Assembly: GCA_903873395.1 (NCBI GenBank)
Contig: CAIQOJ010000105.1
Span: 17,812-81,811 of the forward strand
Direction: 5' to 3'
DNA from: an uncultured Acidimicrobiaceae bacterium
Lineage (GTDB): Bacteria > Actinomycetota > Acidimicrobiia > Acidimicrobiales > RAAP-2
DNA length: 64,000 bases
Below, in pieces: positions 26,571 to 35,118 of the stretch. The position numbers and the translations under genes were made by a program. The notes under the pieces were generated by a model. That model ran no database searches, was not told where the DNA came from, and worked only from the letters and a program-made list of their open reading frames with translations. Every line of letters begins with the position of its first letter. Within the stretch, counting starts at the first letter, position 1.

Positions 26571-27719
26571 GTGGATCTCTTCGAGTACCAGGGCAAGCAG
26601 TATTTCGCCCGCTTCGGCATCCCCATCTCCAAGGGCGGTGTGGCCGATACCGTCGACCAAGCAGTGGCCCAGGCCGAGGAGTCGGGCTATCCCGTCGTCA
26701 TCAAAGCTCAGGTCAAGGTCGGCGGACGAGGCAAGGCCGGTGGCGTCAAGTTGGCCGACAATGTCGACGAGGCTCGTATGCACGCGGGCAACATCCTCGG
26801 CCTGGACATCAAGGGTCACGTGGTCAAGCGCCTGTGGGTCGAGCATGCCTCGGACATCGCCAAGGAGTACTACGCCAGCTTCACCCTCGACCGCAGTGCC
26901 AAGAAGCACCTGGGCATGCTGTCGGCCGAAGGTGGCGTGGAGATCGAGGAAGTGGCCGTCACCAACCCCGACGCCATCGCCTTGATTCACATCGATCCGG
27001 TGGACGGACTCTCGCTCGAGGTTGCCCAGGAGTGGGTGGCCCGGGCCAACCTCGACGAGGAGGCCCGAGAGCAGGCGGCGGAACTTCTGGTCAAGCTGTA
27101 CGCCTGTTACACCGAGGGCGACTGTGACCTCGCCGAGATCAACCCCTTGATTCTCACCCCTGAGGGCAAGGTCCATGCTCTCGATGCCAAGGTCACCTTG
27201 GATGCCAACGCCGAGTATCGCCATCCCGAGTGGGACGAGTTCGCCGGCAGCGATGTCGAGGACGAGCGCGAGGCGATGGCCAAGGAGCGGGGGCTGAACT
27301 ACATCGGCCTGTCCGGTTCGGTGGGCATCATCGCCAACGGTGCTGGCCTGGCCATGAGCACCCTCGACGTCGTCAATCAGTGCGGTGGCTCAGCGGCCAA
27401 CTTCCTTGACATCGGCGGAGGTGCCAATGCCGACGTCATGGCCGCAGCGCTTGAGGTCATCAACTCAGACCCAGCCGTGAAGTCCATCTTCGTCAACATC
27501 TTCGGCGGAATCACCCGGGTCGACGAAGTGGCCAAGGGCGTCCTCGAGGCGCTCAGTCGTGTCGACATCACCTCACCCATCGTGCTCCGCCTCGATGGGA
27601 CCAATGCCGTAGCGGGCCGGGAGATCCTGGCCTCGCACCTTTCCGATCGCCTGGTCGCCGAGCCGACCATGCTCGATGCCGCCCGCAAAGCGGTCGCCCT
27701 TGCTGGAGGTCAGTCATGA
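26571..27719 (+). CDS. sucC: Succinate--CoA ligase (ADP-forming) subunit beta
   Basis: Beta subunit of the TCA-cycle enzyme that makes ATP or GTP from succinyl-CoA. The ATP-grasp N-terminus starts MDLFEYQGKQYFARFGIPISKGG and has VVIKAQVKVGGRGKAGGVKLA. CDLAEINPLILTPEGKVHALDAK and the CoA-ligase domain segment FLDIGGGANADVMAAALEVI follow, with NIFGGITRVDEVAKGV. The GTG start at 26571 has AGGAAGGA about 10 nt upstream. The 382-residue length is normal. It overlaps sucD by ATGA. Confidence 0.97.
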   Translation: MDLFEYQGKQYFARFGIPISKGGVADTVDQAVAQAEESGYPVVIKAQVKVGGRGKAGGVKLADNVDEARMHAGNILGLDIKGHVVKRLWVEHASDIAKEYYASFTLDRSAKKHLGMLSAEGGVEIEEVAVTNPDAIALIHIDPVDGLSLEVAQEWVARANLDEEAREQAAELLVKLYACYTEGDCDLAEINPLILTPEGKVHALDAKVTLDANAEYRHPEWDEFAGSDVEDEREAMAKERGLNYIGLSGSVGIIANGAGLAMSTLDVVNQCGGSAANFLDIGGGANADVMAAALEVINSDPAVKSIFVNIFGGITRVDEVAKGVLEALSRVDITSPIVLRLDGTNAVAGREILASHLSDRLVAEPTMLDAARKAVALAGGQS

Positions 27720-28606
27720 GCATCTTCGTCGATGAGAACACCAAGGTCGTCGTCCAGGGCATCAGCCCGACCAGCCAGGGGCTCTACCACGGTCTACGTA
27801 ACCGGGCCTACGGGACCCAGGTGGTGGCCGGTACGAACCCGAATCGCGGGGGCGAGGAGATCGAAGGGATCCCCGTCTTCACCACCGTTGCCGAAGCCGT
27901 CGAGGCGACAGGGGCCAATGCCTCGTTCATCTCGGTGCCGCCCAAGTTCGCCGCTGACGCCATCGTGGAGGCCGCTGCTGCTGGCGTGCCCTTCGTGGTG
28001 TGCATCACCGAGGGCATCCCGGCGTCGGATGAGGCTCTGGCCTACAACCGCCTGGTGCGGGAGTTCCCAGGAACCCGCCTGCTCGGCCCGAACTGCCCGG
28101 GCATCATCTCGCCAGGGAAGTGCAACATCGGTATCACCTCGGGTGACATCGCCATGCCGGGCGGTCCCGTGGGTATCGTCAGCCGCTCAGGCACGTTGAC
28201 CTATCAGGCGCTCCACGAGTTGAGCCAGCAGGGCGTCGGCCAGACAACCTGCGTGGGCATCGGGGGCGACCCTGTTCCCGGCACCAGCTTCATCGACTGT
28301 CTCGCCGCATTCGAGGCTGACCCCGACACCCGGGCCATCATGATGATCGGTGAGATCGGCGGATCGGCCGAAGAAGAGGCAGCGGAGTTCATCGCCTCCT
28401 CGGTCACCAAGCCCGTCGTCTCCTACGTGGCCGGCGTCACCGCCCCTCCTGGACGGAAAATGGGCCACGCTGGCGCCATCATCTCGGGCTCCAAGGGCAC
28501 GGCTCAGGCCAAGATGGAGGCCCTCACGTCTGCTGGGGTCACCGTGGCCCAGAACCCGACCGAGGCTGGCGAGGCCATGGTCGACATCGTTCGGAAGCTG
28601 GGCTGA
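27716..28606 (+). CDS. sucD: Succinate--CoA ligase (ADP-forming) subunit alpha
   Basis: Alpha subunit, carrying the CoA-binding domain and the phosphohistidine. VVVQGISPTSQGLYHGLRNRAYGTQVVAGTNPNRGG is the CoA-binding region, LLGPNCPGIISPGKCNIGI and SRSGTLTYQALHELSQQG follow, and GHAGAIISGSKGTAQAK contains the active His251. The 296-residue length is typical. It is translated together with sucC. Confidence 0.97.
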   Translation: MSIFVDENTKVVVQGISPTSQGLYHGLRNRAYGTQVVAGTNPNRGGEEIEGIPVFTTVAEAVEATGANASFISVPPKFAADAIVEAAAAGVPFVVCITEGIPASDEALAYNRLVREFPGTRLLGPNCPGIISPGKCNIGITSGDIAMPGGPVGIVSRSGTLTYQALHELSQQGVGQTTCVGIGGDPVPGTSFIDCLAAFEADPDTRAIMMIGEIGGSAEEEAAEFIASSVTKPVVSYVAGVTAPPGRKMGHAGAIISGSKGTAQAKMEALTSAGVTVAQNPTEAGEAMVDIVRKLG

Positions 28607-28618
28607 TCCCCAGGACGT

Positions 28619-28633
28619 ACCCCGGCGCGGGGT
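28619..28633 (+). terminator. Small hairpin after sucD
   Basis: ACCCCG, loop GCG, CGGGGT, 12 bp after the sucD stop and 7 bp before the HAD gene start. It is short and has no T-run, so it may be an attenuator-like structure or chance. Confidence 0.3.
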
Positions 28634-28640
28634 GCACTCG

Positions 28641-29354
28641 ATGAGTACGGTGCCGCTGCCCTCGGCCGATGCCCATGCGGGCCGGCCGGTGTCAGCGGTC
28701 ATCTTCGACCTCGATGGTCTCCTGATCGACTCTGAGCCGTTCTGGCGAAGAGCCGAGATCGAGGTCTTCGGATCCGTGGGCCTCCACCTGACCGAGGTCG
28801 AGGTACGCCAGACCATGGGGCTGCGCATCGACGACGCCGTGCGCCACTGGTGGGATCGTCACCCGTGGGAGGGCCCATCTCGCCAGGACATCGAGCGGGC
28901 GTGCACGGCCAGGGTGGCCGAGTTGATCATCGCCGAGGGTGTGCCCATGCCTGGGGCCCTCGAGGTGGTGGCGCTCTTCCGTGGCCTGGGCCTCCCGATG
29001 GCCGTGTGCTCCGGGTCCTACGCCGTGGTTATCGAAGCGGCACTGGCCACCTTGGGGATCGCCGAGGACATGACCGTGTGGCATTCGGCTGAATGGGAAG
29101 ACGTCGGTAAGCCTCACCCGTCGGTCTACCTGACGACGGCAGCGGAACTTGGAGTTGACCCGTTGGCCTGTTTGGCCTTCGAGGACTCGTTCAACGGAGC
29201 TATCGCCGCCAAGGCGTCTCGGATGCGGGTAGTTGCCATTCCCGAACCCGACGCTGTCGATTCCCCCCGATGGGGCTTCTGCGATCTTGTCCTCGACTCG
29301 CTGACCGAGTTCACCGAGGACGTACTCCGCAATCTGGAGCATCCCGTCCGCTGA
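28641..29354 (+). CDS. HAD-superfamily sugar phosphatase, YniC/HxpB-like
   Basis: A 237-residue HAD subfamily IA phosphatase. Motif I is VIFDLDGLLIDSEPFWRRAE (nucleophile and acid/base Asp), motif II lies in AVCSGSYAVVIEAAL, motif III is the Lys of EDVGKPHPSVYLTTAAELGV and motif IV is CLAFEDSFNGAIAAKAS. The cap between motifs I and II is helical, as in hexitol or 2-deoxyglucose-6-phosphate phosphatases and beta-phosphoglucomutase. The substrate cannot be read from sequence. The ATG at 28641 lacks a clear ribosome-binding site. Confidence 0.87.
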   Translation: MSTVPLPSADAHAGRPVSAVIFDLDGLLIDSEPFWRRAEIEVFGSVGLHLTEVEVRQTMGLRIDDAVRHWWDRHPWEGPSRQDIERACTARVAELIIAEGVPMPGALEVVALFRGLGLPMAVCSGSYAVVIEAALATLGIAEDMTVWHSAEWEDVGKPHPSVYLTTAAELGVDPLACLAFEDSFNGAIAAKASRMRVVAIPEPDAVDSPRWGFCDLVLDSLTEFTEDVLRNLEHPVR

Positions 29355-29643
29355 CCGGGTTGGCTCGCTGGCCGAGTTTGGTTGCAGTTCGGTGGATTCA
29401 TGCACTTCTGCTTGAGTCGAGGCGCCGGCCAGACGATGTGTTCGTCAACGAGGGGCGCCCCGGGCAGGGGGCCGTGCGATGCCCTTCCGGACCGATGGCA
29501 GGTCGGCCGGAAGGTGTCGCTCGGGCTCTTCGTGTCGGCCCGGGCCCCGGGCGGGTCGCTGGCTCCCCCGGTCGATCCGCCCGGGCTCCGGCCAGATGCC
29601 AAACACCCCTAGGTGGCCTGGCCTGGTGTGGTCGTGTCACTGG
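29355..29643. other. Intergenic region with no recognisable gene
   Basis: Between the HAD gene stop and the purN -10 box. Frames open here have no family features, and no strong hairpin or repeat was seen. Confidence 0.5.
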
Positions 29644-29649
29644 TAGCGT
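29644..29649 (+). promoter_or_regulatory. -10 box, leaderless start of purN
   Basis: TAGCGT lies 6 nt before GTG 29656, with no Shine-Dalgarno sequence. Confidence 0.5.
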
Positions 29650-29655
29650 GCGGCC

Positions 29656-30255
29656 GTGACTGCAGGAGCGACAGGTGAGACCCGGGTGCCGCCGGTCCGC
29701 CTCGGTGTCCTGGTCTCGGGCAGCGGCACCATCCTCGAGTCACTCCTCGCGTCTGCGCTTCCCATCATCGTCGTCGTGGCTGACCGGCCATGTCGTGGCC
29801 TTGACGTGGCTCGGGAAGCCAGCGTCCCAGCGCTGCTGGTCGACCGAGCCTTGTTCGGAGGGTTCGGTCCAACGTTCGACAGGTCGGCCTACTCCGCGGC
29901 GGTGGCGGACACCCTGATGGGCGCCGGGGTCGACGTGGTGGTCATGGCCGGTTTCGGGACCGTGCTCGACCAGCCCGTCCACGAGGCCTATCCGGACCGG
30001 ATCCTGAACACGCATCCTGCCCTGTTGCCGGCCTTCCCCGGCTGGCATGCCGTGCGAGATGCCTTGGCCGCTGGTGTGGATGAGACGGGCACCACGGTCC
30101 ATGTGGCCCATCTGGAGATGGATACCGGGCCGATCCTGGCCCAGGCCCGGGTCGTCATCGAGCCGGGTGACACCGAAGCATCCCTCCACGAACGCATCAA
30201 AGAAGTCGAGCGCACGCTCTATCCCGCCACATCCAGACCTTCATCGACACGATGA
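29656..30255 (+). CDS. purN: Phosphoribosylglycinamide formyltransferase
   Basis: Third step of purine synthesis, using 10-formyl-THF to formylate GAR. The product (199 residues) has the Rossmann start RLGVLVSGSGTILESLL, AGFGTVLDQPVHEAYPDRILNTHPALLPAF with the catalytic Asn and His, and TTVHVAHLEMDTGPILAQA with the catalytic Asp. Two usual family positions differ: SGSGTNL reads SGSGTIL and NIHPSLLP reads NTHPALLP. It lies 61 bp before purH, the other formyl-THF-using purine enzyme, and close to folD. Confidence 0.92.
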   Translation: MTAGATGETRVPPVRLGVLVSGSGTILESLLASALPIIVVVADRPCRGLDVAREASVPALLVDRALFGGFGPTFDRSAYSAAVADTLMGAGVDVVVMAGFGTVLDQPVHEAYPDRILNTHPALLPAFPGWHAVRDALAAGVDETGTTVHVAHLEMDTGPILAQARVVIEPGDTEASLHERIKEVERTLYPATSRPSSTR

Positions 30256-30316
30256 CCACAGCACGTGGTGAAGGAACTGGTGGCATCGATCCCACGCTGA
30301 CCAAGGAGGTCACCCC

Positions 30317-31894
30317 ATGAAGGCACTGCTGTCCGTGTATGACAAGAGCGGCATCGAGGACCTGGCCCGAGGCCTGACCGATCTGGGCTGGGAGCTCGTC
30401 TCGTCGGGCGGAACATCGGCGGCACTGACGGCGGCAGGCATCTCGCACACCGAGGTGTCTGACCTGACCGGCGCCCCGGAGATGCTCGGCGGACGGGTGA
30501 AGACCCTCCACCCCGTCATCCATGGCGGCATCCTGGCCGATCGGTCCAAGCCCGATCACCTCGAGACCCTCGATGAGCTGGGCATCGGACTGATCGACCT
30601 CGTGGTCTGCAACCTCTATCCCTTCACGTCTGATCCCTCCATCGAGCTCATCGATGTCGGCGGGCCGACGATGGTCCGGGCTGCCGCCAAGAACCACGAT
30701 CACGTGGCCATCGTGGTCGATCCCGACGACTACACCCCGGTGCTCGAGGAACTCCGAACGTCGGGAACGGTCTCGTTGGAGACGCGTCGCCGACTCGCCC
30801 GAGCGGCTTTCGCCCATACGGCGGGCTATGACGCCGCCATCGTTGCCTGGCTTGACGAGCGCGAACAGTCCGACCGATCCACCCAAGCCGAGCACAGTGA
30901 CGTCCTCGACGAGGCCGTGTTGCTCCCGCCGACGATCCACCTGACCTTGGAGCGGGCCGAGACGCTTCGCTACGGCGAGAACCCCCATCAACATGGAGCT
31001 CGCTATCGAGTGGTGGGGACCCGATCGTGGTGGGACGACATGGTGCAATACGGCGGCAAGGAGTTGTCGTATCTCAACGTGTTCGACGCCGATGCGGCTT
31101 GGCGCTTGGTGCACGAGCTGGCCGAGGGCCCCGAAGGCAGCCCGTCCGGACTGGCCGCGGTAGCCATCATCAAGCACGCCAACCCGTGCGGGGCTGCTGT
31201 TCATGCCGATCTGGTGAGCGCCTATGAGTTGGCCCTCGAAGCCGATCCCCAGTCAGCCTTCGGAGGCATCGTGGCCATCGGTGGCCCGGTGACCACCGAG
31301 GTGGCGGCCGCCATTGCCGCAGGACCCCAGGCGGACGTGATCATCGCCCCCTCCTACGACGATGAGGCGCGGGCGGCCTTGTCGGCGAAGCGCAAGGCCA
31401 CCCGGCTGCTGGCAGCGCCGGCGCCCGAAGCCTTCGTCCGTCAATATCGGTTCCTCGGAGCCAGCGCACTCGTCCAAGATCCCGACCGCTTTGTTGTCCA
31501 ACCGGGCCAGTGGGAGGTGGTCACGTCTCGCGTGCCCACCGAGGCTGAGTGGGCCGATCTGGCGTTGGCTTGGAAGGTCTGTGCTCGAACGACGTCCAAC
31601 GCCATCGCCATCGTGGCTGGCGGCCAGGCCGTCGGCGTGGGGGCCGGCCAGCAATCACGGGTCGTGGCGGCCGAGATCGCCGTGAGCAAAGCCGGAGAGC
31701 GGGCCCGAGGGGGAGCGGCTGCCTCTGACGCCTTCTTCCCCTTTCCTGATGGAATGCAGGTCCTGGCCGCAGCCGGTGTAGCCGCCATCGTCCAGCCCGG
31801 GGGATCCATCCGGGACGACGAGGTGATTGCCGCAGCCAACGAGGCCGGGATCGCTATGGTCATGGCCGGAGGCGAGCGTCACTTCCGGCACTGA
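30317..31894 (+). CDS. purH: Bifunctional AICAR formyltransferase / IMP cyclohydrolase
   Basis: Last two steps of IMP synthesis. The N-terminal MGS-like cyclohydrolase domain shows ALLSVYDKSGIEDLARGL, GGRVKTLHPVIHGGILAD and DLVVCNLYPF. The C-terminal AICAR transformylase domain shows RYGENPHQHGA, VAIIKHANPCGAAVHAD with the catalytic Lys and His, and ends IQPGGSIRDDEVIAAANEAGIAMVMAGGERHFRH. The ATG at 30317 has a strong AAGGAGGT at 30303-30310. The 525-residue length is normal. Confidence 0.97.
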   Translation: MKALLSVYDKSGIEDLARGLTDLGWELVSSGGTSAALTAAGISHTEVSDLTGAPEMLGGRVKTLHPVIHGGILADRSKPDHLETLDELGIGLIDLVVCNLYPFTSDPSIELIDVGGPTMVRAAAKNHDHVAIVVDPDDYTPVLEELRTSGTVSLETRRRLARAAFAHTAGYDAAIVAWLDEREQSDRSTQAEHSDVLDEAVLLPPTIHLTLERAETLRYGENPHQHGARYRVVGTRSWWDDMVQYGGKELSYLNVFDADAAWRLVHELAEGPEGSPSGLAAVAIIKHANPCGAAVHADLVSAYELALEADPQSAFGGIVAIGGPVTTEVAAAIAAGPQADVIIAPSYDDEARAALSAKRKATRLLAAPAPEAFVRQYRFLGASALVQDPDRFVVQPGQWEVVTSRVPTEAEWADLALAWKVCARTTSNAIAIVAGGQAVGVGAGQQSRVVAAEIAVSKAGERARGGAAASDAFFPFPDGMQVLAAAGVAAIVQPGGSIRDDEVIAAANEAGIAMVMAGGERHFRH

Positions 31895-32034
31895 GCCACG
31901 AACGCACCACCTGCAGGAGACGTCGGCACCGGCGTCACCACCGTATGCCTCGGCCGTGGCGCCGGGACGAGAGACGATGGGTCCAGAGCGTGACCCTGAC
32001 GATGAGGATGCGGCACCACGATGAAGACTTCACG

Positions 32035-32889
32035 ATGACGGCGACACTGCTCGATGGCGAGCTCTTGGCGGCCAGGATCAAGGGCGAAGTCACGGATCGC
32101 GTGGCTCGACTTCGTGGTGCCGGCATCACCGTCGGCCTCGGCACCATCTTGGTGGGTGACGATGGACCGAGCGCCCGTTACGTGGACATGAAGATCGCCG
32201 ACTGTGCTGAGGTCGGGATCACCTCCATGCACGAGCACCTGCCTGCCGACACGACCCAAGACGAGCTCGATGCCGTTGTCGCCCGGTTGAATGCCGATCC
32301 CGCCGTGCACTCGATCCTGGTCCAGTTGCCCCTGCCGACAGGTCTCGATGAGGAGCGGACCCTGCTGTCCGTCGACCCGGACAAGGATGTTGATGGCCTG
32401 CATCCGGTCAATCTCGGCCGTCTGGTGATGGGAGCCCCTGGCCCTCTGCCGTGCACCCCAGCCGGGATCGTGGACCTGCTCCATGCCAACGATGTCCCGG
32501 TGGAAGGCAAGCACGTCGTGGTCATCGGACGAGGCCTGACCATCGGTCGTCCCTTGGCGCTGCTACTGGCCATGAAGCGCAAGGGGTGCAACGCTGCCGT
32601 CACCGTGGTGCACACCGGTGTGGACGACATGGCGGCTCTGGTGCGCCAGGGCGACGTCGTCGTGGCCGCCGCTGGCCGAGCGGGCCTGGTGACGGCAGAC
32701 ATGATCAAGCCGGGCGCCGCAGTGGTCGGGGCCGGCACCTCGTGGGAAGGAAAGAAGCTCTTGTCTGATGTTGACGAAGGTGTTGGCGAGGTGGCGGGTT
32801 GGATCACCCCTCGGATCGGTGGGGTCGGTCCGATGACCCGGGCCATGCTGTTGAGGAATGCCGTGCGAGCAGCGGAGCGTGCATCATGA
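32035..32889 (+). CDS. folD: Bifunctional methylenetetrahydrofolate dehydrogenase / cyclohydrolase
   Basis: Interconverts 5,10-methylene-THF and 10-formyl-THF, supplying PurN and PurH. The product (about 284 residues) has GTILVGDDGPSARYVDMKIADCAEVGI with the catalytic Tyr/Lys, LVQLPLPTGLDEERTLLSVDPDKDVDGLHPVNLGRL, the NADP site HVVVIGRGLTIGRPLALLL and GVGEVAGWITPRIGGVGPMTRAML. ATG 32035 gives the usual MTATLLDG N-terminus. In-frame ATGs at 32002 and 32008 are possible, as no ribosome-binding site decides. It overlaps the next gene by ATGA. Confidence 0.94.
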   Translation: MTATLLDGELLAARIKGEVTDRVARLRGAGITVGLGTILVGDDGPSARYVDMKIADCAEVGITSMHEHLPADTTQDELDAVVARLNADPAVHSILVQLPLPTGLDEERTLLSVDPDKDVDGLHPVNLGRLVMGAPGPLPCTPAGIVDLLHANDVPVEGKHVVVIGRGLTIGRPLALLLAMKRKGCNAAVTVVHTGVDDMAALVRQGDVVVAAAGRAGLVTADMIKPGAAVVGAGTSWEGKKLLSDVDEGVGEVAGWITPRIGGVGPMTRAMLLRNAVRAAERAS

Positions 32890-33254
32890 GTGACGACGTG
32901 ACGTACCAACGCGAGATGGACGAGCGGCCGTGGGGTCGCTACACCGTCCTCGACGATGGGCCCACCTTCAAGGTGAAGCGCATCGAAGTTCTTCCCGGGA
33001 AGCGCCTCAGCTACCAGCGTCACGCCCGTCGTGCCGAGCACTGGTTCATCGTCGAGGGCACCGCTGTCATCACCCTCCAAGGCGAGCGCATCGAGGTCGC
33101 GGCGGGACACGCCGTCGACATCCCCCTCGGTGCAGATCACCGGATCGAGAATGCGTCGGACGAGATGGTGGTCTTCGTCGAGGTCCAACACGGCGACTAC
33201 TTCGGCGAGGACGACATTGTCCGCCTCGATGACGACTACGGGAGAGTTGAGTGA
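32886..33254 (+). CDS. Cupin, type II phosphomannose isomerase-like domain
   Basis: A 122-residue single cupin matching the C-terminal isomerase domain of ManC/AlgA bifunctional enzymes: RPWGRYTVLDDGPTFKVKRIEVLPGKRLSYQRHARRAEHWFIVEGTA, then VDIPLGADHRIENASDEMVVFVEVQ. The Gln/His and Glu metal ligands are present (SYQRHARRAEHW). A free-standing domain could isomerise mannose-6-phosphate, or could be a sugar-binding relic; sequence cannot decide. It overlaps both folD (ATGA) and the next gene (GTGA). Confidence 0.82.
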   Translation: MSDDVTYQREMDERPWGRYTVLDDGPTFKVKRIEVLPGKRLSYQRHARRAEHWFIVEGTAVITLQGERIEVAAGHAVDIPLGADHRIENASDEMVVFVEVQHGDYFGEDDIVRLDDDYGRVE

Positions 33255-34069
33255 ACCAGAGTTCAGATGGTGCGAGCAGCACGGTGACGATGCGCATCGG
33301 CCTGGTCCGGCTGATGGGATTTGTGGTGGCAGCCCTGGTCTCCTTGGCCGTCCTGGTCGGCGGCGTGCGTCCGGCCGGCGCGGATACCACGACCACCACG
33401 GAGATGGTCACCACCACGACCACTCCGATTGTCACCACCACGGTGCCCGCATCCACCACCACCACGGTTGCCCCGACGACGACCACAGTTCCAGCCACCA
33501 CGTCGACGTCCCGCGTCACCACGACGACCAGGGACTTGGCTACGACGACCACAACCATGGCACCGGTGACCCCAACGTCGTCCTCGTTCCCCTGGGGTCT
33601 GGTCCTGTTGATCGTGGCCATCGTGGCCGCCATCGTGTTGGTCATTCTCCTTCTGCGGTCTCGCACCAAGGGGGCCGCTATCGAGACGTGGCGCAAGCGG
33701 TCGGTGCCCGCTCTGACGGACGCCCGCCTGGCCAGAGAGGCCTTGCTCTCGACTTCGGCGGTCGCCGATGATCCTGAGCTGCGTGGAGCCGTCCAGGTCC
33801 AGGTGGACCGGGCGGCCACCGCGCTCGAAGAGGCTGGCCGTTCCGCCCCTGAGCCAGGCGCAGGCGGGTCGGCGACCACAGCGGCAGGTGCGCTGCGTGG
33901 TCTGGCCTTCGCCGTTGAGGCTGATCGGCTCCTGCGCCACGGTGCCGCAGCACCGACCGGGGTGCAGTTGGCCCAGGCCGACGAGGCCCGGCGAGCACGA
34001 GATGGCGAACTGCAGGTGGCACTGGCCCGATTCGAGTCCCAGGTAGCCCCACCGACCACATCCGCCTGA
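33251..34069 (+). CDS. Secreted-side Thr-rich, single-span membrane protein, unknown function
   Basis: A 272-residue protein with an N-terminal signal-like segment (LMGFVVAALVSLAVLVGGVRPAGA), a roughly 75-residue stalk made almost only of Thr, Val, Pro and Ala (TTTTTPIVTTTVPASTTTT type), a membrane span (WGLVLLIVAIVAAIVLVILLL) and a cytoplasmic helical tail of about 125 residues. The stalk could be O-mannosylated, an inference from its composition and from the upstream mannose-type cupin. The GTG at 33251 overlaps the cupin gene stop. No family recognised. Confidence 0.75.
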   Translation: MNQSSDGASSTVTMRIGLVRLMGFVVAALVSLAVLVGGVRPAGADTTTTTEMVTTTTTPIVTTTVPASTTTTVAPTTTTVPATTSTSRVTTTTRDLATTTTTMAPVTPTSSSFPWGLVLLIVAIVAAIVLVILLLRSRTKGAAIETWRKRSVPALTDARLAREALLSTSAVADDPELRGAVQVQVDRAATALEEAGRSAPEPGAGGSATTAAGALRGLAFAVEADRLLRHGAAAPTGVQLAQADEARRARDGELQVALARFESQVAPPTTSA

Positions 34070-34131
34070 TCGATCGCCTGGTTGATCGGCGTTGCAACCG
34101 ATCTGCCCTAGGCCCAGAGTCAGCCACTACC

Positions 34132-34137
34132 TAAACT
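34132..34137 (+). promoter_or_regulatory. -10 box, leaderless start of metF
   Basis: TAAACT lies 9 nt before the metF ATG. The very short leader leaves no room for a SAM riboswitch. Confidence 0.45.
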
Positions 34138-34146
34138 GAGAGATCG

Positions 34147-35013
34147 ATGACCCGCATCGCTGACCTCCTGGCCCATGGCCAGACCTTCTCGTTCGAGTTC
34201 TTCCCGCCGAAGAACGATGCAGAGCACGACACACTCGTGGCGACCCTGCGCGACCTCGAGCCGCTTGGACCTTCGTTCGTGTCTGTCACTTATCGAGGTG
34301 GAGCCGAGTCCCGCAAGCGCACCGTCGATCTGGTGACGGGCATGCTGCGCGCCACCAGCTTGGTGCCCATGGCCCACCTCATCTGCGTGGCTCACACTCG
34401 GCTCGAATTGGCAGACATCTTGGTCGAGTTGCGTAAGGCCGGCGTGGAGAACCTGATGGCGCTGGGGGGCGATCCGCCGGCCGATCCCACCGAGGGTCCC
34501 GGCGAGTTGGCCCATGCGTCCGAACTCGTGGAGCTGGCCCGGGCAATCGGTGGATTCTCCATCGGCGTGGCCGCTCAGCCTGCCGGACATCCGCTCTCTC
34601 CGGATTTGGTGACCGATCGCGATCACCTGGCTGCCAAGCTCGCTCTGGCCGACTTTGGGGTGACCCAGTTCTTCTTCGAGGCAGCCGACTACTCATCGCT
34701 GGTGGACGATTTGGCTCAGCGAGGAGTGACCACGCCGATGCTGCCGGGCATCATGCCGGTCACCAATCTCAGCTCCGTCCCCCGCATGGCCACCATGGGT
34801 GCTGCAGTTCCTCCCTGGATGGTCGAGCGTCTGGAAGCGGCCGACGCCCGGGGTGGTGCCGAGGCTGTGCGCCACGAGGGCGTGGCCTGTGCCACTGAAC
34901 TCTGTCGCGAGCTGCTCGAGGCCGGTGTGCCCGGACTGCACTTCTACACACTGAATCGCTCCAGTGCGACCCGGGAGATCTACGCCTCCCTGGGGCTCGG
35001 CCCACCCGCCTGA
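34147..35013 (+). CDS. metF: Methylenetetrahydrofolate reductase
   Basis: Flavoenzyme reducing 5,10-methylene-THF to 5-methyl-THF for methionine synthesis. The 288-residue TIM barrel begins TFSFEFFPPKNDAEHDTL with the catalytic Glu, followed by SFVSVTYRGGAESRKRTVDLV, NLMALGGDPPADP (flavin loop), FGVTQFFFEAADYSSL and GVPGLHFYTLNRSSATREI near the end. This is the short bacterial form without a regulatory domain. Confidence 0.96.
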   Translation: MTRIADLLAHGQTFSFEFFPPKNDAEHDTLVATLRDLEPLGPSFVSVTYRGGAESRKRTVDLVTGMLRATSLVPMAHLICVAHTRLELADILVELRKAGVENLMALGGDPPADPTEGPGELAHASELVELARAIGGFSIGVAAQPAGHPLSPDLVTDRDHLAAKLALADFGVTQFFFEAADYSSLVDDLAQRGVTTPMLPGIMPVTNLSSVPRMATMGAAVPPWMVERLEAADARGGAEAVRHEGVACATELCRELLEAGVPGLHFYTLNRSSATREIYASLGLGPPA

Positions 35014-35118
35014 TCGCGGTGCTCGGGCAGGGGCTGACCCGTTCGACTCGACGATCTGCGGGGCGACAGTGCTCCGGGTCGTCATCGTCCACGAATCGAT
35101 CTTGGAAGCGAGGATGCG

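Noticed and set aside
34070..34146. SAM riboswitch ahead of metF
   Set aside because: The gap is only 77 bp with a -10 box 9 nt from the start; no riboswitch stems seen.
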